A stretch of 14,500 bases of DNA. Origin: an uncultured Desulfuromonadales bacterium (lineage in GTDB: Bacteria; Desulfobacterota; Desulfuromonadia; Desulfuromonadales; Geopsychrobacteraceae). This document shows, one piece after another, positions 1 to 5,820 of this stretch. The position numbers were made by a program, and so were the translations under genes. Below the pieces are notes generated by a model that had not been told where the DNA came from, did not search any database, and saw nothing but the letters and a program-made list of their open reading frames with translations. The stretch is taken from the NCBI GenBank assembly GCA_945788205.1, contig CALZLE010000380.1, positions 1 to 14,500 of the forward strand, in the 5' to 3' direction. Each line of letters begins with the position of its first letter. The stretch's first letter is position 1.

Positions 1-233
1 AGCTTATTGCAGCCACGAAATTTGCCGAAGTTAGTAGGGATAGTTAGCCATAGCTAAGAATATGGCCCTTGGCTGATTATAGAGATTTTTAATTTTTTTT
101 CAACCAGTTCCGTGAGAAAGCTCTAAAGTTAGACCAGTGATGATGTTTCACAATGCGGTCAATCTCTTGGCCGACTTCTTAAGTCGCTGAGAATATGTGT
201 GAATTTGATCTTTTCTCGAGGTTGGGGGTTTGT
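1..233. other. Left-edge gap with no clear gene
   Basis: No convincing gene lies here. A short open plus-strand frame enters from the left edge and stops with TAG at 45-47; its last residues (LIAATKFAEVSRDS) could be the C-terminus of a gene outside the window, but 14 codons prove nothing. An inverted repeat GCCATA (47-52) / TATGGC (61-66) follows, and T-rich DNA lies at 85-100, so a weak terminator for such a gene is possible, although the T tract is about 20 bases from the stem. A second perfect small inverted repeat, CGACTT (172-177) / AAGTCG (181-186), lies downstream of the minus-strand operon but has no T run after it in that direction. Confidence 0.4.
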
Positions 234-1034
234 TCAAATATGGGCGGGATAATGATTTGCGATGATCGGCAGTAGCTCGCGATGTGACTCTTGGGGACCG
301 CAAACCAGCAGGCGATCCCGGTATGGTGAGTAGTTATCCCCATGCTGGTTTGTGGCTCGGCAACCGGTTTCAGCCAGAAATAAAAGAGCTGCAGCCACAT
401 CATAGGGTTGTAGGTCGCTTTCCCAGAAACCTTGCAGAAAACCACTGGCAACGTAACTGAGGTCGAGGGCCGCTGCGCCGAAACGGCGAATCCCACGACT
501 GGCGTAAAGCACCTGCTGCGCACAGGGAAAAAAATTGTCCGCCAGGTCTTTAGAACGATAGGGGAACCCGGTGCCGATAAGTGACTGCTGGAGGGTAACT
601 TTCGTGGAGTGAGCGCAAGGTTGCGTGTTCCGAAAAAGGCCCTGACCACGACGGGCGCTGAAGCATTCATCAGATGCTGGTCGCAGAACCACCCCCAGTT
701 CACTGCGGCCATCAATTTCCAGAGCGACAGAGATACAGAACTGCTCCAGTCCACTGAGGAAGTTGGTTGTTCCGTCGAGGGGGTCGATGACCCAGCGTAA
801 TTGCTCATTACCGCTATGGCCAGTTTCTTCACCGTAGAAGCCAGCCTCTGGCAGCAATTTCTGTAAACCGTCGATGAGCATCTGTTCGGAGTGGAGATCG
901 ACCTCAGAGACAAACTCGCGGGCAATCTTTTCCTCGCCGCCACCGGGTGGCAGCGTGCGAAAACGACTGTTTTGGTAACGGCCGACTTGCTGAGTTAGAT
1001 CGATCACCCGATCAAGGAGGAGCTGATCAACCAT
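234..1034 (-). CDS. Inositol monophosphatase family protein
   Basis: This 266-residue protein is a full-length member of the inositol monophosphatase / SuhB family, Mg2+-dependent cytoplasmic phosphatases that act on inositol phosphates and related sugar or nucleotide phosphates. The metal site is visible: SEVD near residues 43-46, GEE at 68-70, the hallmark DPLDGTTN at 84-91 (Asp84 and Asp87 as expected ligands) and a C-terminal LQPYD at 208-212 with Asp212 in the place of the final aspartate, where most members have a W-D-x-AA form. Length and motif spacing are normal for the family. It starts with ATG only two bases after the stop of the permease gene and has no good ribosome binding site of its own, so it is probably translated by coupling as the last gene of the operon. 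The substrate cannot be read from sequence; bacterial members range from inositol-1-phosphatase to 3'-phosphoadenosine-5'-phosphate phosphatase. Confidence 0.92.
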   Translation of the reverse strand: MVDQLLLDRVIDLTQQVGRYQNSRFRTLPPGGGEEKIAREFVSEVDLHSEQMLIDGLQKLLPEAGFYGEETGHSGNEQLRWVIDPLDGTTNFLSGLEQFCISVALEIDGRSELGVVLRPASDECFSARRGQGLFRNTQPCAHSTKVTLQQSLIGTGFPYRSKDLADNFFPCAQQVLYASRGIRRFGAAALDLSYVASGFLQGFWESDLQPYDVAAALLFLAETGCRATNQHGDNYSPYRDRLLVCGPQESHRELLPIIANHYPAHI

Positions 1035-1036
1035 CG

Positions 1037-2167
1037 TCAGCCGTAGCCATCGCGGTTGCTGACGATGCGTATATAGGGGCTGAAGGTGCGGCGATATTGG
1101 CGGATTTCGAGAATGATAATATTGATAATGCTGGCAATCGGGACACCGATGATCATGCCCAGCACGCCGTATAGTTTCCCGCCCATAACGATGGCAAGTA
1201 TGACCAATAGCGGATGGAGGTTCGAAACCCGCGAAATAAGAATCGGAATCAGGATAAAGTTATCGAGAATAACCTGTGCGATCAAAAGGTACACACAGAG
1301 AATCCACCAGAATTGTCCCCCCATGCCGAGGTCGACCAGGGCGATAATCAGGCCGGGAATCATGCCGACAATTGGGCCGATGTAGGGAACCAGATTGGTG
1401 ATACCAGCAATAAGGCCGAGAATCGGCGCGTAGCGGATGTCGGTCAGCGATAAGCCCATCCAGACGACCAGACCGATAATCGATGCCTCTATGATGCGCC
1501 CACGGATAAAGTGCGCCAATTGCCAGCTGACGTGGTCGTAAATGTCGAGCACCATCTCAAAGTAGCGGTTGGGGGTCAAAGAGATCAGGCCACGCATAAT
1601 GCGGCGGCTGTCACGCAAGAAAAAGAATGAAAAGAGCGGTACCAGCAGAAACAGGCTGCCGATGCGCATCGCTGATTTCGGTGTTTGTGCCAGAATCAGG
1701 CCGACCAGTTCTTCAGCTGAGCCGCGCAGTTTATCGACCAGATCGTAATCTTTAACAAACGGAAAATGCGTTTGTACTGTGCTCAATTGAATGTTGAAAA
1801 AATCGACCGCGCGACCAAAATATCGGGGAAAGTCGCCCTTGAGCGACTTCATCATCCCTAGCAAGTTCTGTGGGCCGATAATCATGAAGAGAACAAAAAG
1901 GAGGATCGATACGAGGAAGTAGACAATAAAAATACTCTTTGTCCGCCCGATTTTTTCTTTTTCAAAATATTGCACGATGGGGTCGAGCAGAAAAGCGACA
2001 ATGAGTGAAATAAGGATCGGTAGAAACAAACCATCAGTGGCTGTATTTAGCAACCTGGTGATGGTCGACGCCGACGAGAAGATCGAGATGCCTGATGCAA
2101 TTGCTGCGGTCAGTACAATGTACAGCAGCACAATCTGAGCGCGGCTGAAACCGCTCTGCTCGTTCAT
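1037..2167 (-). CDS. AI-2E family transporter (PerM/YdiK-like permease)
   Basis: This 376-residue integral membrane protein belongs to the AI-2E (formerly UPF0118) permease family. Known members are linked to autoinducer-2 export, Na+/H+ antiport or other efflux, so no substrate should be assumed. Hydrophobic helices appear near residues 10-30 and 45-65 and at about 75-100, followed by a soluble stretch at about 105-165. A C-terminal group of helices then includes the family's typical run around residues 250-275 with NLVPYIGPIVG, a diagnostic motif. Length is typical (about 340-380). The ATG start overlaps the TGA stop of the upstream cyclic-nucleotide-binding gene in an ATGA junction, which suggests translational coupling. 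The close link with a cNMP-binding protein hints that permease level or activity might follow a nucleotide signal, but that is an inference from position only. Confidence 0.9.
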   Translation of the reverse strand: MNEQSGFSRAQIVLLYIVLTAAIASGISIFSSASTITRLLNTATDGLFLPILISLIVAFLLDPIVQYFEKEKIGRTKSIFIVYFLVSILLFVLFMIIGPQNLLGMMKSLKGDFPRYFGRAVDFFNIQLSTVQTHFPFVKDYDLVDKLRGSAEELVGLILAQTPKSAMRIGSLFLLVPLFSFFFLRDSRRIMRGLISLTPNRYFEMVLDIYDHVSWQLAHFIRGRIIEASIIGLVVWMGLSLTDIRYAPILGLIAGITNLVPYIGPIVGMIPGLIIALVDLGMGGQFWWILCVYLLIAQVILDNFILIPILISRVSNLHPLLVILAIVMGGKLYGVLGMIIGVPIASIINIIILEIRQYRRTFSPYIRIVSNRDGYG

Positions 2168-2673
2168 GATTGTCCGCGCTCTCGTTCTAATTCATTGACT
2201 TGCAGGTGGCTCTGGTGCAATCGGTCACTGATTACCCGGGTCAGGCCGAGCAGAATCTTCGCCGAAACTGCCGGATGCTTTCGAATCGCATCTAACATGT
2301 CGGAGCGGAACAGGCCGACCAGCACCGTCGCTTCCGTGGTGCGTGCCGAGGCAATCCGTGGTCGGGAGGCGGTCAAAGCGACCTCGCCAAAAAAGTCACC
2401 CGGATCGAGAGTTGCCTGCTCACTTTCGTGGCCGTGATCGTCGAGGGTGTAAATACGGACCTGACCGGAGCGGATCGCATACATGCCCGAGCCGATGTCC
2501 CCCTCTTCAAAGACGATTTCATCCGCCTTGTAATTGCGGACGTGAACAATGCTTTCAAGGAAACTGAGTTCCCCTTTTTTTAATTTGCTGAAGATTGGTA
2601 CGGTGCTGAGAAAGTAGGCTAAGGTTGCTTCATAGCCAGAACCGCGAAAGATGTTACTCCAGAATGGATTCAC
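2164..2673 (-). CDS. Cyclic nucleotide-binding domain protein, no DNA-binding domain
   Basis: The 169-residue product is a single cyclic-nucleotide-binding (CRP/PKA-type) beta-barrel domain at about residues 20-140, with a short helical C-terminus. The phosphate-binding cassette is clear: GDFFGEVAL at 92-100, then Arg106 nine residues after Glu97, the spacing of PKA-type pockets. The residue after the arginine is Ile107, where cAMP binders usually have Ala or Ser and cGMP binders Thr, so ligand binding is uncertain. There is no helix-turn-helix, so it is not a CRP/FNR transcription factor; it may act by protein contact. The start is GTG at 2671-2673, preceded by a good GAGGG Shine-Dalgarno five bases upstream. 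It is the first gene of the three-gene operon and overlaps the AI-2E gene by four bases. Confidence 0.88.
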   Translation of the reverse strand: MNPFWSNIFRGSGYEATLAYFLSTVPIFSKLKKGELSFLESIVHVRNYKADEIVFEEGDIGSGMYAIRSGQVRIYTLDDHGHESEQATLDPGDFFGEVALTASRPRIASARTTEATVLVGLFRSDMLDAIRKHPAVSAKILLGLTRVISDRLHQSHLQVNELERERGQS

Positions 2674-2706
2674 AGGTGCCCTCTTTTCAAATCATCAGAA
2701 TCGTGC

Positions 2707-2728
2707 CTGTCGCAACAATGATCGACAG
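2707..2728. repeat. Inverted repeat CTGTCG-N10-CGACAG (possible operator)
   Basis: A perfect inverted repeat of two 6-base arms (2707-2712 and 2723-2728) separated by ten bases lies between the divergent cyclic-nucleotide-binding gene and uvrC. It sits just downstream of the minus-strand -10 box at 2738-2743, at about +3 to +24 of the predicted transcript, a common place for a repressor operator. The arms do not match the LexA boxes I know from this group. A role is an inference; short repeats of this size also arise by chance. Confidence 0.35.
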
Positions 2729-2737
2729 AAAGTGGCT

Positions 2738-2746
2738 ATTATACCA
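2738..2746 (-). promoter_or_regulatory. Extended -10 promoter for the cNMP-binding/AI-2E/IMPase operon
   Basis: Read on the minus strand this is TGGTATAAT: a perfect TATAAT -10 box with the TGn extension that can replace a good -35 box. No strong -35 hexamer is seen at 16-18 bases upstream, which fits an extended -10 promoter. It lies about 65 bases before the GTG start at 2673, leaving room for the GAGGG ribosome binding site. Transcription would start near 2731. Confidence 0.5.
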
Positions 2747-2828
2747 GTATGTTATTTGAGTACCAGATAAAAAGAATTGTCGCACACGGCTCTTTATCCG
2801 CCCGCTGATCTTGTCTATGCTAGGAAGC

Positions 2829-4664
2829 ATGATCGATATCGATTTGAGCAAATATCCGGCCACCTCCGGAGTCTACCAGATGTTTGGTGTTGACGACGAA
2901 ATTCTCTACGTCGGCAAGGCCAAGCAGCTACGGAACCGGCTGCGCAGTTATTTCTCTGCGGCAGGAGACGGGCGGGCACAGATTCCGTTGCTGATGGAGA
3001 AGGTGCAGCGGGTCGAAGTGATCGTGACCGATACCGAAAAGGAAGCGCTGCTGCTGGAAAACACTCTGATCAAGAAACATCGGCCGCGCTACAATATCGA
3101 TCTGCGTGATGATAAAACTTATGTTTCTGTGCGCATCGATCTGCGCGAAGAATTCCCGGCACTGCAGGTAGTCCGGCAGGTGGAAAATGATGGTGCCAGT
3201 TATTTTGGTCCGTACTCCTCCGCTGGTGCGATTCGCCAGACCCTGAAAGAAATTTACCGGATTTTCCCCCTGCGTCATTCGAGTATAGAGCGCTGCAGTA
3301 AGCGCGGGCGCCCCTGCCTGTTCCACCAGATCGGTCATTGTAGCGCACCCTGCCACGGTAAGATCAGTGCTGCCGATTACCGAGTGCTGGTCACGGGGGT
3401 GGTCGATCTGTTGGATGGGCGTGAATCACAAGTCATAAGACTTCTGCAGGAGCAGATGCAGACTGCATCTGTGGACATGCGCTTTGAAGATGCGGCCCGA
3501 TTGCGAGATCAGATCGGTTCGATCGAAAAGAGTATCGAGAAGCAGAAAGTGACAGATCATGGTGGCGGCAATCAGGATGTTATCGGTCTGCATCGTGAAG
3601 GCGGCGAAGTCGAACTGGCCCTGTTGTTTATCCGCCACGGAAAATTGATCGGAAGGCGTTGTTATCCACTGCAGTGGACTCTCGATCTCCCGGAATTGCT
3701 CTCTGGATTTTTACAGGAGTATTATTCGCGGTCGGTTATTTTGCCGGACCAGCTATTGCTTCCTTTAGCATTGGAGACCCCAGAACTGCTGGCAGAATGG
3801 CTGAGCGAAAAACGAGGTCGTAAGGTTAGTCTGCTGACCCCGCAGCGGGGCGAAAAAAAGCGACTCTGTCTGCTTGCGCAACGCAACGCTGAAGAGTCCT
3901 TTCGCCAACGGGGCAGTCGCCGCGATGCTCGGGAACGGGTCCTCGAAGAGTTACAGGCAAAGTTTCAACTACCACAGTTGCCAGGGAGGATCGAATGTTT
4001 CGATATCTCCAATGTGCAGGGCGCTCATTCCGTGGGCAGCATGGCGGTGTTGATTGCTGGAGAACCGGCCAGTGCTGAATACAGGCGTTTTAAAATCAAA
4101 ACGGTTGTTGGTGCAGATGACTATGCTTCGCTGGCAGAAGTATTGCGCCGGCGTCTGCGGCGCGGAATCGAAGAACAAAATCTGCCGCAGATGATTTTGA
4201 TCGACGGCGGCAAAGGGCAGCTCGGAATTTTATCAGAAGTGCTGGCGGAGTTTTCGTTGTCTGGGCAGATTGGTGCGGTCGGCATTGCAAAAAGTCGGGT
4301 GATTGCGAATGTGCGTGGCAAAGCAGTGGAGCGGAGTGAAGAGCGATTTTTTATTCCAGGGCGGAAAAATCCAGTCAGCTTTCGAAATGGTTCAGCGCCT
4401 CTGTTTTTACTTGAACGGCTGCGTGACGAAGCGCACCGCTTCGCCATTGTCTATCATCGTAAATTACGCAGCAAAGAAAGTTTACGTTCTACGTTAGAGA
4501 ATATCCCCGGTGTTGGTCCTGCGCGCCGCAAGGCTTTGTTGAAACATTTCGGCAGCTTAAAGCAGGTTCGAGCCGCTTCGCTGGAGGATCTACAGCAAGT
4601 GCCCGGCCTGTCACTGTCCCTTGCTGAATTGATTTACCAATTCCTTCATCGTTCATCACAATGA
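2829..4664 (+). CDS. uvrC: UvrABC system protein C (excinuclease subunit)
   Basis: UvrC makes both incisions around DNA damage in nucleotide excision repair after UvrA and UvrB have marked the lesion. Residues below are counted from ATG 2829, giving 611 residues, a normal length. The GIY-YIG nuclease domain comes first (GVY at 14-16, YVGKAK at 27-32, Arg35 and Arg39), then a cysteine-bearing linker (C-x5-C with CLFH nearby), a UVR motif that contacts UvrB at about 205-240, the RNase H-like domain for the 5' incision (FDISN with Asp392, IDGGKGQ with Asp459, His536) and two helix-hairpin-helix motifs at about 560-608. The start is uncertain. ATG 2829 has AGGA three bases upstream and gives the usual distance to the GIY motif; ATG 2817 and TTG 2811 are in frame but lack a visible Shine-Dalgarno. 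The gene stands alone, divergent from the operon to its left. Confidence 0.97.
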   Translation: MIDIDLSKYPATSGVYQMFGVDDEILYVGKAKQLRNRLRSYFSAAGDGRAQIPLLMEKVQRVEVIVTDTEKEALLLENTLIKKHRPRYNIDLRDDKTYVSVRIDLREEFPALQVVRQVENDGASYFGPYSSAGAIRQTLKEIYRIFPLRHSSIERCSKRGRPCLFHQIGHCSAPCHGKISAADYRVLVTGVVDLLDGRESQVIRLLQEQMQTASVDMRFEDAARLRDQIGSIEKSIEKQKVTDHGGGNQDVIGLHREGGEVELALLFIRHGKLIGRRCYPLQWTLDLPELLSGFLQEYYSRSVILPDQLLLPLALETPELLAEWLSEKRGRKVSLLTPQRGEKKRLCLLAQRNAEESFRQRGSRRDARERVLEELQAKFQLPQLPGRIECFDISNVQGAHSVGSMAVLIAGEPASAEYRRFKIKTVVGADDYASLAEVLRRRLRRGIEEQNLPQMILIDGGKGQLGILSEVLAEFSLSGQIGAVGIAKSRVIANVRGKAVERSEERFFIPGRKNPVSFRNGSAPLFLLERLRDEAHRFAIVYHRKLRSKESLRSTLENIPGVGPARRKALLKHFGSLKQVRAASLEDLQQVPGLSLSLAELIYQFLHRSSQ

Positions 4665-4786
4665 AAACTATAGGGCTCTAAGAAGCGATATCGTTTCTCC
4701 CATCCCCCTCTTTACTCTTCTCTCGCCCACAACTGTTAGAAAATATTAGTTAGTGTTGTTTTTGGTTGACTCCAGGGGCCTTAAGC

Positions 4787-4823
4787 CATAAAACATTATA
4801 TCTGGAATATAAAATGTTTTATG
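4787..4823. repeat. Long inverted repeat CATAAAACATT / AATGTTTTATG
   Basis: Two perfect 11-base arms (4787-4797 and 4813-4823) flank a 15-base centre. The pairing can continue inward through TTATAT and ATATAA with a two-base bulge, leaving a five-base CTGGA loop, so about 15 base pairs can form in all. There is no T run on either side, which argues against an intrinsic terminator. It lies about 270 bases upstream of the candidate torD promoter. It could be a two-fold symmetric regulator site or an RNA hairpin in the uvrC 3' region. Confidence 0.6.
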
Positions 4824-4849
4824 TGGATTGACTTGCTTAAAAGGGAATT

Positions 4850-4951
4850 ATGCCAATGCAAAAGTTGGAAGTGTTCAATTTTGTGTGTTTGAGGTCGTGC
4901 TTCGATTCCTTTGGGAGGGTAGGCGGTTTAAGGCTTCTACTGAAAAATTGA
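4850..4951 (+). CDS. Possible 33-residue leader peptide (doubtful)
   Basis: A small frame starts at ATG 4850, five bases after an AAGGG Shine-Dalgarno-like sequence, and ends with TGA at 4949-4951. The product would be 33 residues with two cysteines and no recognisable motif or signal. It lies between the two inverted repeats of the leader. Frames of this size are expected by chance; only the ribosome-binding-site-like spacing supports it. I do not recognise it. Confidence 0.12.
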   Translation: MPMQKLEVFNFVCLRSCFDSFGRVGGLRLLLKN

Positions 4952-4966
4952 ATGGCGTGCGAGGGG

Positions 4967-4999
4967 GTTCGGTTAGGTTGAAATATTTTTTAACCGAGC
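4967..4999. repeat. Inverted repeat GTTCGGTTA / TAACCGAGC
   Basis: Arms at 4967-4975 and 4991-4999 pair over nine bases with one G-T wobble; the inner seven (TCGGTTA/TAACCGA) are perfect. The 15-base loop is A+T rich and contains GGTT, which can compete for pairing with the AACC of the right arm. It lies about 70 bases upstream of the candidate -35 box at 5068, a distance suited to an upstream activator site. It is not followed by a T run, so it is not a typical terminator. Confidence 0.45.
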
Positions 5000-5067
5000 A
5001 ATAATTAATGATTCTGAATAGTTGGATTGATTGTGCAGGTGTTTATCGGGAATTTACTATATTCCAC

Positions 5068-5096
5068 TTGATATTATTTAACTCCAATGATATTTT
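5068..5096 (+). promoter_or_regulatory. Candidate sigma-70 promoter for the torD-reductase operon
   Basis: TTGATA at 5068-5073 (five of six matches to the -35 consensus) and TATTTT at 5091-5096 (four of six to the -10) are separated by exactly 17 bases. Transcription would begin near 5103, leaving a leader of about 54 bases before the TTG start at 5157. The -35 element overlaps a TTGAT-N4-TTTAA sequence whose left half matches an FNR/CRP-family half site, but the right half does not. A+T-rich DNA gives such matches easily, so this is a candidate only. Confidence 0.4.
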
Positions 5097-5156
5097 TTTG
5101 AAGAAAATTTGTTTATTTTAACTGGGTCTCGTTGATGTCGCGGAGCGCGTAGAAAA

Positions 5157-5792
5157 TTGTTGAATTTGGCAGAAAGAAAAAAAACTTATCAGATCTTCTC
5201 CGATCTATTTAGGTATCCCGACCAGCCATCTCAGGCTGCCTCAGCTCAGTCTGTTGCCGATTTGTCTCAATTGCTGCACTTGGACTTCCCACCGGAGCTG
5301 AGTCAAGTACCTGCGTTGAGAGAGATGGAAGTTGCTTATACTCATCTTTTTGTCAATAGCTTGGGAGGGACTCCAGCGCCACCGTACGGATCTGTTTATC
5401 TCGACGCGGGCAACCTTTTGATGGGGGAGACCAGTCTCAAGGTCGAGGCATGTTACGCAGCGGAAAACCTTAACCTGCAAGGCAGCGATGAGCCGCCGGA
5501 TTTTCTAGCGACGGAGCTGGAATTTTTATACTACCTGCTGGACGAAGAGGAAGCCGCTTTAGCTGCTGGTGATACTGCGCGTCAAGCAGAGTTAACGAAC
5601 AAACAGATCGTTTTTTTTGAAAACTATTTATCGTCCTGGTTACCCGATTTTTGTGAACGAATAGCTGCGAGATCTTCGGATCCTTTTTATCTTTGGATTG
5701 CCGAAGCATTGCAGCTGTTTAATCGCATGGAGATGGCTTTATTCGAGAAAGTCAGAAAGAACTCAATCTCAGAGTTACCAACAACGTCATAA
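5157..5792 (+). CDS. TorD/DmsD-family molybdoenzyme chaperone
   Basis: This 211-residue all-helical protein belongs to the TorD/DmsD/NarJ-like family of redox-enzyme maturation chaperones, which bind the Tat signal and core of an apo-molybdoenzyme in the cytoplasm until the Mo cofactor is inserted. Family marks are LFRYP at about 17-21, the E-x2-Y-x2-LFV block near 60-67, then PAPPYGSVYLD, LMGE and the conserved EPPDFLATELEFL block at about 111-123. The start is one of two adjacent TTG codons (5157 or 5160); GGAG at 5142-5145 is a moderate ribosome binding site. It is first in the operon and 25 bases upstream of the catalytic subunit, whose twin-arginine signal is its likely target. I give no symbol because family members differ by partner enzyme. 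Confidence 0.9.
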   Translation: MLNLAERKKTYQIFSDLFRYPDQPSQAASAQSVADLSQLLHLDFPPELSQVPALREMEVAYTHLFVNSLGGTPAPPYGSVYLDAGNLLMGETSLKVEACYAAENLNLQGSDEPPDFLATELEFLYYLLDEEEAALAAGDTARQAELTNKQIVFFENYLSSWLPDFCERIAARSSDPFYLWIAEALQLFNRMEMALFEKVRKNSISELPTTS

Positions 5793-5802
5793 ATCCCAAG
5801 TT

Positions 5803-5820
5803 AGGGAGGAGGCTATAGTG
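5803..5820 (+). promoter_or_regulatory. Strong ribosome binding site that sets a GTG start
   Basis: AGGGAGGAGG at 5803-5812 is an almost complete Shine-Dalgarno sequence and lies five bases before GTG 5818. This GTG starts a protein with a normal twin-arginine signal, while the longer frame from ATG 5698 would overlap torD by 95 bases and add 40 unlikely residues. ATG 5842 is also possible but is 29 bases from the site. Confidence 0.85.

Larger units (their letters stand above)
4665..5156. other. A+T-rich leader/intergenic region before the molybdoenzyme operon
   Basis: This 492-base gap is more A+T rich than the flanking genes. Directly after uvrC comes a pyrimidine-rich stretch at about 4694-4730 but no hairpin with a T run, so the uvrC terminator is not obvious. 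Two inverted repeats (4787-4823 and 4967-4999), a candidate 33-codon frame (4850-4951) and a sigma-70 type promoter (5068-5096) lie further on. I found no strict GG-N10-GC sigma-54 site, no cyclic-dinucleotide (GEMM) riboswitch core and no tRNA. The length and the repeats suggest that the downstream reductase operon is regulated here. Confidence 0.6.

Noticed and set aside
179..943. A 254-codon minus-strand frame overlapping the inositol-monophosphatase gene
   Set aside because: It is in another frame of the same strand as a gene with full catalytic motifs, and its own translation shows no family pattern.
4890..4925. A T-arm-like sequence (TTCGATTCC) suggesting a tRNA remnant or attachment site
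   Set aside because: The flanking bases do not form the five-pair T stem, and there is no acceptor stem or CCA end.
5025..5040. A sigma-54-like TTGG...TGC upstream of torD
   Set aside because: GG and GC are nine bases apart instead of the strict ten, and a nearby GG-GC pair at about 4825-4836 is eight apart.
4665..5156. A cyclic-dinucleotide (GEMM) riboswitch, common before respiratory genes in Geobacter relatives
   Set aside because: The conserved GCAAAGC-type core and its paired stems are not present on the plus strand.
5698..5817. A 40-residue N-terminal extension of the molybdoenzyme from ATG 5698
   Set aside because: It overlaps torD by 95 bases, and the strong AGGGAGGAGG site places the start at GTG 5818 with a normal twin-arginine signal.
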